DNA of 64,000 nucleotides from Clostridium sp. HBUAS56010 (GTDB lineage: Bacteria; Bacillota; Clostridia; Lachnospirales; Lachnospiraceae), in NCBI RefSeq assembly GCF_007115105.1, contig NZ_SULJ01000001.1:620001-684000 (forward strand). Reading direction: 5' to 3'. Positions within the stretch are counted from its first letter, which is position 1. Each line of letters starts with the position of its first letter. Shown one piece after another: positions 33,874 to 43,185 of this stretch. Under the pieces are notes generated by a model. The model did no database searches. It saw only the letters and a list, made by a program, of their open reading frames with translations, and had not been told where the DNA came from. A program made the translations under genes and the position numbers.

Positions 33874-35094
33874 TCAAGATTCTCTCTCTTCCAAAGCGCC
33901 CTTCTTTTCCGGGAAAAAGATCTGGTCCAAAAGGTGGTGTGCCACTTCGTCTTTTGTCATTTTACCAAGCTCTGTCTCTTTTTTTCTGGTAATAATCGTA
34001 ACTACATTGGTGCTTGTTCCAAATCCCGCACCTTCCGTTTTTAAATTATTGGCAACAATCATGTCAATCTTCTTTTTTTCCAGTTTCAGGCGGGAATTTT
34101 CCAGCATATTCTGTGTCTCCATGGAAAATCCGCATAAAAACTGCCCTTCTTTCCGGTGTCTGCCAAGCCAGCTTAAGATATCATCTGTCCGTTCCAGTTC
34201 AATGGTCATGTCCCCATCTTTTTTCTTCGTTTTTTCCGTGCCCACCTGCTTTGGTCTGTAATCGGCGACCGCTGCAGCTTTAATAACCGCATCCTGATCT
34301 CCATAATGGGCGGTCACAGCCTCAAACATGTCCTTTGCACTTTCAATTTCAATAATATTTGCAAAAACAGGCTTTTCAGTCTCTGTCTTTCCCGTAACCA
34401 GAGTTACCTCTGCTCCTCTTAAGGAAGCTGCATTTGCAATGGCATATCCCATCTTTCCGCTGGAATGATTGGTAATATAACGAACCGGATCAATGGCTTC
34501 CATAGTCGGACCTGCTGTTACAAGAATCTTCTTTCCTGCAAGATCTTTTTTAAATCCGATTTCTCTCTCAATGTAACGATATAAAACTTCCGGTTCAGGC
34601 ATCTTGCCGGCACCAGTATCTCCGCAAGCCAAATACCCTACTGCCGGATTGATCACTTCCATCTCATAAGACTGACAGATTCTTAAATTATCCTGGACAA
34701 TCTGGTTCTCATACATATTGGTGTTCATGGCAGGGGCGATGATTTTTTTGCATTTACAAGCCAGAATTGTAGTTGTCAGCATATCATCGGCAAGACCATG
34801 AGCAATTTTTGCAATGACATTGGCACTTGCCGGAGCAACCATAACCACATCAGCCATCTTTGCAAGAGAAACATGCTCCACACTGTACTGAAAATTACGG
34901 TCAAAGGTGTCCACCAGACATTTGTTGCCTGTTAATGTTTCAAATGTAATAGGATTGATGAAATTCGTCGCATGTTGGGTCATGATAACGTGGACATTAC
35001 AGCCTTTTTTTACCAACATGCTGGCAAGTGATGCTATTTTATAGGCAGCAATGCTTCCTGTTACTCCTAAAATTATATTTTTTCCTTTCAGCAT
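33874..35094 (-). CDS. coaBC: Bifunctional phosphopantothenoylcysteine decarboxylase/synthetase
   Basis: 406-aa fusion carrying out two CoA steps: CoaB joins phosphopantothenate with cysteine, CoaC decarboxylates the product. The N-terminal FMN flavoprotein half has GVTGSIAAYKIA, PASANVIAKIAHGLADDML and APAMNTNMYEN, with catalytic Cys in GYLACGDTGAGKMPEPE. The C-terminal half has TAGPTMEAIDPVRYITNHSSGKMGYA and AAVADYRP. Divergent from coaX, which supplies an earlier pathway step. Confidence 0.97.
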   Translation of the reverse strand: MLKGKNIILGVTGSIAAYKIASLASMLVKKGCNVHVIMTQHATNFINPITFETLTGNKCLVDTFDRNFQYSVEHVSLAKMADVVMVAPASANVIAKIAHGLADDMLTTTILACKCKKIIAPAMNTNMYENQIVQDNLRICQSYEMEVINPAVGYLACGDTGAGKMPEPEVLYRYIEREIGFKKDLAGKKILVTAGPTMEAIDPVRYITNHSSGKMGYAIANAASLRGAEVTLVTGKTETEKPVFANIIEIESAKDMFEAVTAHYGDQDAVIKAAAVADYRPKQVGTEKTKKKDGDMTIELERTDDILSWLGRHRKEGQFLCGFSMETQNMLENSRLKLEKKKIDMIVANNLKTEGAGFGTSTNVVTIITRKKETELGKMTKDEVAHHLLDQIFFPEKKGALEERES

Positions 35095-35178
35095 AAGCGC
35101 CTCCCGTTGTTTTTCGACTTAAAATATGATACTCTACAGTATAGCATAAGAAAAAAAAGTTGGAAAGGAGTTCCCTCT

Positions 35179-35949
35179 ATGATTTTAGCGATTGATTTGG
35201 GAAACAGCAATATCGTCATAGGAGGTATCGACAGCACAAAGACTTATTTTGCAGAGCGTGTTACCACCAACCACGGAAAAACAGAACTGGAATATGCAGT
35301 TAATATAAAAGATGTTATGGAACTTAACCATTATCCGCTTTCTTCTATTGAGGGAGCAATTATTTCTTCTGTAGTCCCTCCGCTGACAGAGGTGGTCATT
35401 TCGGCAGTTAAAAAAATTACAGGAAAAACACCCCTTGTGGTTGGTCCAGGAATGAAAACCGGACTGAATATTAAAATGGACAACCCAAAAGCCGTTGGAA
35501 GCGATCTGGTTGTTGATGCGGTGGCGGCTTTAAAGGAATATCCCTCTCCCATTATTATTATTGACATGGGAACTGCTACTACCATATCTGTGATTGACAA
35601 GTCCGGCAATTATACTGGCGGCATTATTTTCCCAGGCATGAGAGTATCCCTTGATTCCTTAAGCAGCCGGGCGGCACAGCTTCCTTATATTGGTCTTGAA
35701 AGACCTGGGAAAATCATCGGAAAGAATACCATTGACTGCATGAAAAACGGAATTTTATATGGCAATGCTGCCATGATTGACGGAATTATTGACCGGATGG
35801 AGGACGAAATTCCGTCTAAACCAACCATTATCGCAACCGGAGGACTTGCTGCCGCAGTCATTCCCCTGTGCCGTCATAAAATTCATTATGATGAAGAACT
35901 TTTATTAAAAGGATTATGGATCTTATACGAGAAAAATAACCAGGAATGA
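35179..35949 (+). CDS. coaX: Type III pantothenate kinase
   Basis: 256-aa enzyme of the ASKHA fold that phosphorylates pantothenate, the first committed CoA step; type III enzymes are not inhibited by CoA. The phosphate loop is AIDLGNSNIVIGG, with later DLVVDAVAAL, IIIDMGTATTISVID and GIIFPGMRVSLDSLS. The frame opens at 35107, but the ATG at 35179 has GGAAAGGAG 8 nt upstream and gives the family length. 84 bp from coaBC, so the divergent promoters share this gap. Confidence 0.96.
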   Translation: MILAIDLGNSNIVIGGIDSTKTYFAERVTTNHGKTELEYAVNIKDVMELNHYPLSSIEGAIISSVVPPLTEVVISAVKKITGKTPLVVGPGMKTGLNIKMDNPKAVGSDLVVDAVAALKEYPSPIIIIDMGTATTISVIDKSGNYTGGIIFPGMRVSLDSLSSRAAQLPYIGLERPGKIIGKNTIDCMKNGILYGNAAMIDGIIDRMEDEIPSKPTIIATGGLAAAVIPLCRHKIHYDEELLLKGLWILYEKNNQE

Positions 35950-36012
35950 GCAAGCCCAAAAACTGGAAATAATTTTTAACCCTTCCATCGTATAAAAGCC
36001 CTCGAATGAGTA

Positions 36013-36040
36013 CATCATTTCTTTAGAGAATAAAATGATG
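36013..36040 (+). promoter_or_regulatory. Hairpin directly before the sigG ribosome site
   Basis: 8-bp inverted repeat CATCATTT/AAATGATG with a 12-nt loop, ending one base before CGGAGGG of sigG. It could modulate translation or mRNA stability. I found no convincing sigma-F or sigma-G promoter in 35950-36053. Confidence 0.45.
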
Positions 36041-36053
36041 CGGAGGGAAAGAT

Positions 36054-36830
36054 ATGTCTGGATACAAAGTAGAAATTTGTGGCGTTAATACTTCCAAACT
36101 GCCTCTTCTGAGCAACGAAGAGAAGGAAGTCCTGTTCAAACGGATACTTGACGGGGATAAAAAAGCCCGGGAAGATTACATCAAAGGAAACTTAAGATTG
36201 GTTCTCAGTGTCATACAGCGTTTTTCCGGCAGCAGCGAAAACGTAGATGATTTATTTCAGATTGGTTGTATTGGTCTGATTAAAGCGATTGACAATTTTG
36301 ATATTACGCAGAATGTGCGCTTCTCCACCTATGCTGTTCCAATGATTCTTGGAGAAGTAAGGCGCTATCTTCGGGACAATAACTCGATCCGCGTCAGCCG
36401 TTCCCTGCGTGATACCGCTTATAAAGCGATTTATGCAAAAGAGAATTTAATGAAACGAAACTTAAAAGAACCGACTCTGATGGAAATCTCTGATGAGATC
36501 GGAGTCAGCAAAGAAGACATCACATATGCGCTGGATGCCATACAAAGTCCGGTAAGTCTCTATGAACCGGTCTATTCCGATGGAGGAGATCCTCTGTTTG
36601 TTATGGACCAGATCAGTGATAAGAAAAACTTAGAAGAAAACTGGGTGGAAGACATTTCTTTAAATGAAGCCATGAGCCGTCTGCCGGAAAGAGAGCGTCA
36701 TATTATTGATATGCGTTTTTTTGAAGGCAAAACCCAGACAGAAGTTGCAGAGGAAATCCATATAAGCCAGGCACAGGTAAGCCGTCTGGAAAAGAACGCT
36801 TTGAAAGCAATGAAAAATTACCTTTCTTAA
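36054..36830 (+). CDS. sigG: Sporulation sigma factor G (late forespore)
   Basis: 258-aa sigma-70 family factor. It starts VEICGVNTSKLPLLSNEE, characteristic of SigG/SigF; region 2 holds YIKGNLRLVLSVIQRFSGSSENVDDLFQIGCIGLIKAIDNFD and VRFSTYAVPMILGEVRRYLRDNN; region 4 has LPERERHIIDMRFFEGKTQTEVAEEIHISQAQVSRLEK. Directs forespore gene expression after engulfment. Here it is on + and convergent with rsiV, not downstream of sigE as in the usual spoIIGA-sigE-sigG order. Confidence 0.95.
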   Translation: MSGYKVEICGVNTSKLPLLSNEEKEVLFKRILDGDKKAREDYIKGNLRLVLSVIQRFSGSSENVDDLFQIGCIGLIKAIDNFDITQNVRFSTYAVPMILGEVRRYLRDNNSIRVSRSLRDTAYKAIYAKENLMKRNLKEPTLMEISDEIGVSKEDITYALDAIQSPVSLYEPVYSDGGDPLFVMDQISDKKNLEENWVEDISLNEAMSRLPERERHIIDMRFFEGKTQTEVAEEIHISQAQVSRLEKNALKAMKNYLS

Positions 36831-36846
36831 TCTTATAATAAATTTT

Positions 36847-36880
36847 AAGCCCACCTTTCTAAATTCAAAGGCAGGCTTTT
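36847..36880 (+). terminator. Terminator of sigG
   Basis: Stem AAGCC..CCTTT / AAAGG..GGCTT with an internal CA/CA mismatch, followed by TT. Located between the convergent sigG and rsiV stops. Confidence 0.65.
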
Positions 36881-36888
36881 ACATAAAA

Positions 36889-37761
36889 TCAGATTCCGGT
36901 TACGGATTTTGGTATGGTGAATTCTACCGCTCCCATATATCCCGGAGCTACTTCATATTCGTCAAATACAATTACAATTTCTCCCTTTCCATTAAAGTAA
37001 TAGCTTTCTTCTCCCGTAATTCCTTGAAAACCTTCTTCCGTATTGTCCCCCTCTTTTTGGTAAAAATAGGTCTTAGAATCATCGGCTGCCATCTGATCTG
37101 CCATTTGCTTTCTAATATTTTCCGAAATGCGGTCCATCGCCTCTTTCTCTTCTCCAAGCAAACCATGCAAAGTAACTACATTTCCAGTGGCTTTATTAAT
37201 CGTGAATATTTTGACATATTGGGTGCCACTTGCCATGATTACCGTTGTGTTGATTCTCAAAGACAGGTATTTTTCATTATCCGTTACAACTTCATATCCA
37301 GAGTTCACTAAATAATGTCCTTTTCCCGCTAAACCTTCCGTGACCTGCCGCTCATACTCCTTAATCAGCTTATTGGCATAAGCTTCAATGGAAACATTCA
37401 CATTCGTGGTATCATTATTTTCCATTGCCACTTTGGGGACCTGAATCTTTGCCTCATAATGATCCTTTCGATCTTCATAAGTGCGGAACGTTACAACTCT
37501 GGTAATCGCTCCAAGAACAGGGATTTTTTCCATGGCACTTGCTGCATCCGGGCTGACATTTGCCATAACTGTAATGATAGCGGCGGCTGCTGCTGCGGTC
37601 ACCCCAGTCTTTTTAAAGCCTTTTATCACGTTTGCTTTTCTTTTTTCTTTTTTCCCTCTGTTTATTCCCATTAAAACTGCTTCTCTTGCTGCTTCCGGCA
37701 CAGGAATATCCTGATATTTGTCCTGCATATTTACCAGATTATGATTCTTGTTGTCTTCCAT
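36889..37761 (-). CDS. rsiV: RsiV-family anti-sigma factor (DUF3298)
   Basis: 290-aa single-pass membrane protein. A cytoplasmic N-terminus of about 45 residues (MQDKYQDIPVPEAAREAV, then basic KKEKRK) should bind the sigma factor; a helix at about 48-66 (GVTAAAAAAIITVMANV) crosses the membrane; the extracytoplasmic part resembles RsiV, with an N-terminal YEAKIQVPKV segment and a C-terminal DUF3298 (YYFNGKGEIVIVFDEYEVAPGYMG). In B. subtilis this domain binds lysozyme and triggers degradation of RsiV. 2 bp after the sigma factor gene. Confidence 0.88.
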   Translation of the reverse strand: MEDNKNHNLVNMQDKYQDIPVPEAAREAVLMGINRGKKEKRKANVIKGFKKTGVTAAAAAAIITVMANVSPDAASAMEKIPVLGAITRVVTFRTYEDRKDHYEAKIQVPKVAMENNDTTNVNVSIEAYANKLIKEYERQVTEGLAGKGHYLVNSGYEVVTDNEKYLSLRINTTVIMASGTQYVKIFTINKATGNVVTLHGLLGEEKEAMDRISENIRKQMADQMAADDSKTYFYQKEGDNTEEGFQGITGEESYYFNGKGEIVIVFDEYEVAPGYMGAVEFTIPKSVTGI

Positions 37762-37763
37762 GT

Positions 37764-38258
37764 TTAGCGGCTCCCTTCTTCTGTGAATTCCGGTTCCAGT
37801 GTTATCTTTAATTTTTTCAGTGCCCTGTACAATCTGCTTTTTACAGTGCTTACATTCATATTCATAATTTCTGCAATCTCTTCCAGCTTTCGCTCTTCCA
37901 GATATTTTAAAGTGACGATGGCACGATCCTTATCCTCCAGAGAGGATAAAAGTCTCAGTGGATCTTCTGTGTGAAAATTCTCTTCATAGGGAATCTCTTC
38001 GCCCAAAAAAACAAAATTTTCTCTTTTCCTTTTTCTCAGGCTGTCTATGGCAGCGTAAATCACAATCCGGTAAATCCAGGTAGAAAGATAGGAAGGCTCT
38101 TTTACCTGACCCACCTCCCGGATCACCCGGTATGCACTTTCCTGGACAACATCAAGGGCATCCTGTTCATTTCCCACATAACTGTATGCCAGCCGGTAAT
38201 ATCTGTCGTAATTTTCAATCAGAATTGTCTCTGCTTCTGCTTCAATCATTTGTTTCAT
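37764..38258 (-). CDS. sigV: ECF sigma factor, SigV-like
   Basis: 164-aa ECF sigma factor. Region 2 is about residues 15-85 (YDRYYRLAYSYVGNEQDALDVVQES, then YLSTWIYRIVIYAAIDSLRKRKR); region 4 is about 105-155 (LKYLEERKLEEIAEIMNMNVSTVKSRLYRALKKL). It is paired with the RsiV-type anti-sigma gene directly downstream and preceded by a promoter matching the sigma-V consensus, so it is probably autoregulated and responds to cell-envelope (lysozyme) stress. Confidence 0.92.
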   Translation of the reverse strand: MKQMIEAEAETILIENYDRYYRLAYSYVGNEQDALDVVQESAYRVIREVGQVKEPSYLSTWIYRIVIYAAIDSLRKRKRENFVFLGEEIPYEENFHTEDPLRLLSSLEDKDRAIVTLKYLEERKLEEIAEIMNMNVSTVKSRLYRALKKLKITLEPEFTEEGSR

Positions 38259-38287
38259 CTCTTCCTCCTCTCCGATATACTATTATT

Positions 38288-38316
38288 TAGACGCTCAAGC
38301 CCTTTAAAAAGTTTCA
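38288..38316 (-). promoter_or_regulatory. ECF (sigma-V type) autoregulatory promoter
   Basis: Minus strand TGAAAC followed by TTTT (38311-38316 for the hexamer), 17-bp spacer, CGTCTA with AA (38288-38293). This matches the B. subtilis sigma-V promoter pattern (TGAAAC ... CGTCTA). It lies about 30 nt before the sigV start. Confidence 0.85.
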
Positions 38317-38324
38317 TATTTTAC

Positions 38325-38353
38325 AAAAAAAGAAAGACTCTTTTGAGCCTTTC
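38325..38353 (-). terminator. Terminator of spoIIGA-sigE
   Basis: 9-bp stem GAAAGGCTC/GAGTCTTTC (one G-U on the minus strand), 4-nt loop, then seven T, 16 nt after the sigE stop and just before the sigV promoter. Confidence 0.85.
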
Positions 38354-38369
38354 CTTTTATTATACCCTC

Positions 38370-39110
38370 TTATTCAAACCGGACAATTTCTTTTTTCAGC
38401 CGTTTCATAATCTTTTTCTCCAGTCTTGAGATATAGGACTGGGAGATTCCAAGTAAATCTGCCACTTCTTTCTGCGTCATCTCTTCCCCTTCCTCATCCG
38501 TAAGACCAAACCGCAGTTCCACGATCTTTCTCTCCCTTGGACTTAAACGGCTGATGGCTGTATTTAAAAGGTTCCGCTCCACCTCTGTCTCCAAATCCTT
38601 ATAAATCACATCCTCATCAGTTCCAAGAATGTCGGAAAGCAAAAGCTCATTTCCATCCCAGTCTACATTTAAAGGTTCATCAATGGATACTTCCATCTTG
38701 GTTTTGTTATTCCGCCGCAGATACATGAGAATTTCATTTTCAATACACCGGGAGGCGTAGGTAGCAAGCTTGATATTTTTTGTTGGATTAAAGGTATTGA
38801 TTGCTTTAATCAGTCCAATGGTTCCAATGGAAATCAAATCTTCCACTCCAACACTCGTGTTATCGAACTTTTTTGCTATGTATACAACCAGGCGGAGATT
38901 GTGTTCGATTAACTCTGATTTTGCCCTGTGGTCATCGTCTCCGCCAAGAAGAGCAATGACCTGTGCCTCTTTTTCGCTGTCTAACGGCGGCGGCAGTATA
39001 TCTGCACCTCCGATGTAATGGACTTCCCCCTGAGACGGCATCATAAACGTCCTGAATGTAGGAATTGCCTTAAACTGGAAACGATTTGGAACGGAAACTT
39101 TTATAATCAT
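38370..39110 (-). CDS. sigE: Sporulation sigma factor E (early mother cell)
   Basis: 246-aa sigma-70 factor. The first about 20-30 residues form a pro-sequence expected to be removed by SpoIIGA. A typical [14 protein letters not shown] follows, region 2 has [35 protein letters not shown] and [20 protein letters not shown], and region 4 has [15 protein letters not shown] plus [32 protein letters not shown]. Drives early mother-cell genes. Downstream of spoIIGA by 29 bp. Confidence 0.96.
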   Translation of the reverse strand: MIIKVSVPNRFQFKAIPTFRTFMMPSQGEVHYIGGADILPPPLDSEKEAQVIALLGGDDDHRAKSELIEHNLRLVVYIAKKFDNTSVGVEDLISIGTIGLIKAINTFNPTKNIKLATYASRCIENEILMYLRRNNKTKMEVSIDEPLNVDWDGNELLLSDILGTDEDVIYKDLETEVERNLLNTAISRLSPRERKIVELRFGLTDEEGEEMTQKEVADLLGISQSYISRLEKKIMKRLKKEIVRFE

Positions 39111-39139
39111 GTCGATACTCTCTCCTTTACATCTAACAT

Positions 39140-39976
39140 TTACTCTTCATGCAGCAGCATCTGGTACTCTCCGTTTACGGACAATGCCTTTTTACAGACA
39201 GCTACCAGAGGCTTAATCATTATCTTTACTTCATCTCCCTGACGTACCTCCATCTCGTCTAAATATATTCCGGGCATAACCCCACTGCTTTTCCCCACAC
39301 TTCCAAAAGGAATATAAACAACCTCTGATACGGTTTCACATATTTCCTGTACAGCTTCATAGGTCACAACATGGACGGGCCGACGGCTTACCGGTTCATA
39401 CAGCCGGTTTCCGGTATCAAGCAAAGCCGTTATCTTTTTTTCTTTTCCCTTATAACGCATTGTGACTTCGAAAAAGTTATTTCTTTTCTTCCACATTCCT
39501 GGAATCCACCAAAGCAGATAGCGAATTCCAAAATAAGCTCCTGCTGCAAGGAAAATCAACCGATATAGAGGCATTGCCTTTGTTCCATTTCCTCTAAGAA
39601 TTTGTTCTATATAATAGCCGGCTTTCGTATGTTGGTATAGGGCATTCATAATTCCTGCCACCACTATGGCAGCCAGATAGAGAGCTCCCACCGCTTTGCA
39701 GATTTCTTTTCCCTTTTTTACATCAAAAGCCATTATCACCATCAGGGTACTTATGATCAGATAGGTAATTGCCAGTTCAAACAGCAAAGGCAATATGGGA
39801 AAAGCGGCAGCAAATACGGCCCATGCAGCCCCAATCATTGCCCCCAGAATCATTCTCCACCAGACGAAGCGGTATTTCATCCCCCGCCTTACAATGGATA
39901 ATACCAGAAAATCCATGGTGAAATTAATAAAGAACAATACATCAATATACAGGTTTATCTCCGTTGCTGCATTCAC
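39140..39976 (-). CDS. spoIIGA: Sporulation sigma-E factor-processing peptidase SpoIIGA
   Basis: Membrane-bound aspartic protease that converts pro-sigma-E. The N-terminal half has five hydrophobic helices (from [16 protein letters not shown]); the C-terminal half carries the aspartic-protease motif in [18 protein letters not shown] and a later [21 protein letters not shown]. The open frame reaches an ATG at 40033, but a promoter lies inside that extension (39995-40027), so translation must start further down. GTG at 39974-39976 (giving [13 protein letters not shown]) is the best in-frame candidate, with AGGGCGGGAG upstream; the exact start is uncertain. 278 aa. Confidence 0.88.
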   Translation of the reverse strand: MNAATEINLYIDVLFFINFTMDFLVLSIVRRGMKYRFVWWRMILGAMIGAAWAVFAAAFPILPLLFELAITYLIISTLMVIMAFDVKKGKEICKAVGALYLAAIVVAGIMNALYQHTKAGYYIEQILRGNGTKAMPLYRLIFLAAGAYFGIRYLLWWIPGMWKKRNNFFEVTMRYKGKEKKITALLDTGNRLYEPVSRRPVHVVTYEAVQEICETVSEVVYIPFGSVGKSSGVMPGIYLDEMEVRQGDEVKIMIKPLVAVCKKALSVNGEYQMLLHEE

Positions 39977-39994
39977 CTCCCGCCCTGTAGGAAC

Positions 39995-40027
39995 ATTATA
40001 GCCAGTATATCTTTCAGAATTTGTCAA
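39995..40027 (-). promoter_or_regulatory. spoIIG promoter with 21-bp spacer and Spo0A-like site
   Basis: Minus strand TTGACA (40022-40027) and TATAAT (39995-40000) are both consensus but 21 bp apart. The B. subtilis spoIIG promoter is known for the same oddity (22 bp) and is activated by Spo0A~P. TGTCAAA on + (40023-40029), overlapping the -35, differs from the 0A box TGTCGAA at one base, and a palindrome TGTCATAGAATGACA lies at 40076-40090. Confidence 0.7.
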
Positions 40028-40141
40028 AACCATGGGGTTAATTCCACTTTTTCATCGCCTTTTTCCATCCTGCTGTGTCATAGAATGACATATTTTTACA
40101 GCCTGCATTGTCCAAAAAGAACGCTGTTTAAAAAGAGAATC

Positions 40142-40184
40142 AAAAAAACAGCCGTAACATGGGGGTTCATCCATGTCCGACTGT
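40142..40184 (-). terminator. Terminator of valS
   Basis: Long imperfect stem ACAGCCGTAACATGG/CCATGTCCGACTGT with an 8-nt loop and seven T on the minus strand, about 40 bases past the valS stop. Confidence 0.85.
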
Positions 40185-40225
40185 TTTCTTAAGGTTGATT
40201 CAATTGTCGATCTATAAAAAAGTCT

Positions 40226-42865
40226 TTATGAGAGCTGGTTCAGTCTTTCTCTCACCTGTTCCATCATCTGGGCATACTTTTCAAGCTTTGCCTTTTCTTC
40301 TTCAATTTTAGCTTCCGGAGCCTTACGTACAAATTTTTCATTGTTTAACATTCCGGTTACACGTGCCAGTTCTTTTGTCAGACGTTCTTCTTCTTTCTTT
40401 AACCTCTCGATTTCCTTTTCGATATCAACCAGTTCAGCAAAAGGCATATAGATCACAGCCTGAGGAATTACTGCTGACACCGCATCCTCAGAGATTCCGT
40501 TCCGGTCCTTCTGCAAAGATACTTCTCCTGCATATCCAAGGGTTGCAAAGAATACTTTACTTTTTTCAAAAATATCTAAAAGTTCCTGATTTTCAGAAAC
40601 AATATACACCTTTGCCTTTTTGCTTGGGGGAACGTTCATGGAGGTTCGTACATTACGGATTGCCCGTACCGCTTCCTTAATCGTCTCTACCGCGTGTTCT
40701 TCTGCTTCAAAGTTCCAGGCCTGATCATACTCCGGCCACTTGGAGATCATAATGGATTCTTCCTGATCCTGAAGATTACAGAAGATTTCCTCGGTTAAAA
40801 ACGGCATATAAGGGTGTAAAAGTTTCAACGACTGAATCAAAACGGTCTTTAAGGTCCAGATGGCTGCTGCCTTTGTGGTATCCTCATCGTTCCACAGCCT
40901 TGGTTTCACCATCTCAATATACCAGTCACAGAATTCTTCCCATATAAAGTCATAAACCTTTTGAAGAGCAATTCCCAGTTCATATTTATCCAGATTATCC
41001 GTCACATCTTTTGCCAGAGTGTTGACCTTTGATAAGATCCATTGATCCGCCATGGTCAGTTCGGACAGCACTGCATCTGTTTTCGGTGCCTTTTCAATAT
41101 TCATCATAATGAAACGGGAGGCATTCCATACCTTGTTTGCAAAGTTTCTGCTGGCTTCTACTCTCTCCCAATAAAAACGCATATCATTTCCAGGTGCATT
41201 TCCCGTGATTAAGGTCATGCGAAGTGCGTCTGCTCCATATTTTTCAATCACCTCTAACGGATCAATTCCATTGCCCAGGGACTTACTCATCTTCCTGCCT
41301 TCGGAATCTCTTACAAGACCATGAATTAAAACGGTATGGAATGGAAGTTTTCCCGTGTGCTCCACACCAGAAAATACCATACGGATTACCCAGAAGAAAA
41401 TAATATCATATCCTGTAACCAGCACATCGGTGGGATAGAAATAATTGAGATCCTCTGTTTTATCCGGCCAGCCTAAGGTGGAAAATGGCCAGAGGGCGGA
41501 AGAAAACCAGGTATCTAATGTATCTTCATCCTGTGTTAAGTGGGTGCCATGGCACTTAGGACACACTTGCGGCAGCTCTCTTGATACTACAATTTCTCCG
41601 CAGTCATCGCAGTAATAAGCCGGAATCCGGTGTCCCCACCAGAGCTGTCTGGAGATACACCAGTCACGAATGTTATCAAGCCAGTTAAAATAAATCTTGT
41701 CAAAACGGTCCGGAACAAACTTTAAAGAACCATTCTTTACTGCTTCCACTGCTGGTTTCGCCAGTTCCTCCATTTTTACAAACCACTGCTGTTTTACCAT
41801 TGGTTCCACGGTTGTACCGCAGCGGTCATGGGTTCCAACTGCATGAGTATGAGGAACTACCTTTACCAAAAGCCCCAACGCTTCCAGATCTTTTACAATG
41901 GCTTTTCTTGCCTCATACCGGTCCATTCCATTGTACCTGCTTCCAGGAAGATCAATGGTTGCATCATCGTTCATAATGATCCGTTCTGGCAGATTGTGTC
42001 TTTTTCCAACTTCAAAGTCATTGGGGTCATGGGCCGGTGTAATCTTAACACATCCTGTTCCAAATTCTTTATCCACATAAAAATCTGCAACCACGGGAAT
42101 CTCACGGTCCGTGAGCGGAAGCTTTAACATCTTGCCAATCAGATCCTGATACCGTTCATCGTCTGGATTCACTGCTACTGCAGTATCACCAAGCAAGGTC
42201 TCTGGTCTTGTTGTTGCAATCTCTACAAATCTTCCCTCTTCCCCTGCAATCGGATAATTGATGTGCCAGAAAAATCCGTTCTGATCTTCATGTTCTACCT
42301 CTGCATCAGAAATGGAAGTCTGACAGACTGGACACCAGTTCACAATTCTGGATCCCTTATAAATAAACCCTTTTTCATGAAGGCGGACAAACACTTCCTG
42401 CACGGCATCGGAGCAGCCCTCATCCATGGTAAAACGTTCTCTTTCCCAGTCAGCAGAAGAACCTAATTTATGAAGCTGGTTGATAATTCTGCTGCCATAC
42501 TCTTTTTTCCAGTCCCAGCATTTTTCAAGGAATCCATCTCTGCCAAGATCCTCTTTGTCGATCCCCTGCTTCTTTAAACTCTCAATGACCTTTACTTCTG
42601 TTGCAATGGCTGCATGGTCGGTTCCCGGCTGCCATAATGCTTCAAAGCCCTGCATTCTCTTATAACGGATTAAAATATCCTGCATGGTATTATCAAGAGC
42701 ATGACCCATATGAAGCTGTCCTGTAATATTGGGCGGAGGCATTACAATGGTAAAAGGCTTTTTATCCTGATTTGGTTCGGCATGAAAATATCGCTTATCC
42801 AGCCACTTTTTATAAAGTTTTTCTTCAATCCCACTAGGATCGTAAGTTTTTTCCAACTCTTTCAT
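40226..42865 (-). CDS. valS: Valyl-tRNA synthetase
   Basis: 879-aa class I synthetase. HIGH-type motif in [20 protein letters not shown]1 editing domain in between with [24 protein letters not shown] in [16 protein letters not shown], and a C-terminal coiled-coil (from about 815: [22 protein letters not shown]). The frame opens at 42889, but the ATG at 42865 ([10 protein letters not shown]) has AAGGAG 6 nt upstream and is chosen. Controlled by the T-box leader upstream. Confidence 0.97.
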   Translation of the reverse strand: MKELEKTYDPSGIEEKLYKKWLDKRYFHAEPNQDKKPFTIVMPPPNITGQLHMGHALDNTMQDILIRYKRMQGFEALWQPGTDHAAIATEVKVIESLKKQGIDKEDLGRDGFLEKCWDWKKEYGSRIINQLHKLGSSADWERERFTMDEGCSDAVQEVFVRLHEKGFIYKGSRIVNWCPVCQTSISDAEVEHEDQNGFFWHINYPIAGEEGRFVEIATTRPETLLGDTAVAVNPDDERYQDLIGKMLKLPLTDREIPVVADFYVDKEFGTGCVKITPAHDPNDFEVGKRHNLPERIIMNDDATIDLPGSRYNGMDRYEARKAIVKDLEALGLLVKVVPHTHAVGTHDRCGTTVEPMVKQQWFVKMEELAKPAVEAVKNGSLKFVPDRFDKIYFNWLDNIRDWCISRQLWWGHRIPAYYCDDCGEIVVSRELPQVCPKCHGTHLTQDEDTLDTWFSSALWPFSTLGWPDKTEDLNYFYPTDVLVTGYDIIFFWVIRMVFSGVEHTGKLPFHTVLIHGLVRDSEGRKMSKSLGNGIDPLEVIEKYGADALRMTLITGNAPGNDMRFYWERVEASRNFANKVWNASRFIMMNIEKAPKTDAVLSELTMADQWILSKVNTLAKDVTDNLDKYELGIALQKVYDFIWEEFCDWYIEMVKPRLWNDEDTTKAAAIWTLKTVLIQSLKLLHPYMPFLTEEIFCNLQDQEESIMISKWPEYDQAWNFEAEEHAVETIKEAVRAIRNVRTSMNVPPSKKAKVYIVSENQELLDIFEKSKVFFATLGYAGEVSLQKDRNGISEDAVSAVIPQAVIYMPFAELVDIEKEIERLKKEEERLTKELARVTGMLNNEKFVRKAPEAKIEEEKAKLEKYAQMMEQVRERLNQLS

Positions 42866-42906
42866 ATTCTTCTCCTTTATTCGTTCCATCCTTTGTCATA
42901 AAAATA

Positions 42907-43150
42907 AGAAAAGCCCCTTGCATCATAACATGCAAAGGGCGAATCAACGCGGTACCACCTTTTTTCATGGCAGAAACTGCCATATCTCAGAGCTTTTAAC
43001 GCTGCCATGCGTGAACGCTTACGGGTATACTTTCAGCGTCCCGGTTCCAAAGCTACCTTCCGCACACACTTCCTTAACCGTCTTTCAGCCGATGAACGGT
43101 ACTCTCTTTCAGGGTTATGAACGTACTCCTCTTCTTCTCAACCTTTCTCA
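42907..43150 (-). ncRNA. T-box riboswitch of valS
   Basis: The T-box sequence AAGGTGGTACCGCGTT (minus strand, 42946-42961) is followed by the terminator stem ATGCAAAGGGC (42930-42940) with GCCCCTTGCAT (42913-42923) and a T-rich tail. Upstream are Stem I-III sequences with a GAAAGAGAGTA region near 43105, typical of the K-turn/specifier area. Expected to respond to uncharged tRNA-Val. I could not fix the specifier codon. This fills the gap between valS and the TPR gene. Confidence 0.92.
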
Positions 43151-43156
43151 ATAATA

Positions 43157-43185
43157 ATATTAGTGTGTTTTCTTATTTTTGTCAA
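43157..43185 (-). promoter_or_regulatory. Promoter of the valS T-box transcript
   Basis: Minus strand TTGACA (43180-43185), 17-bp spacer, TAATAT (43157-43162). The -35 overlaps the stop codon of the upstream TPR gene. Confidence 0.8.
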
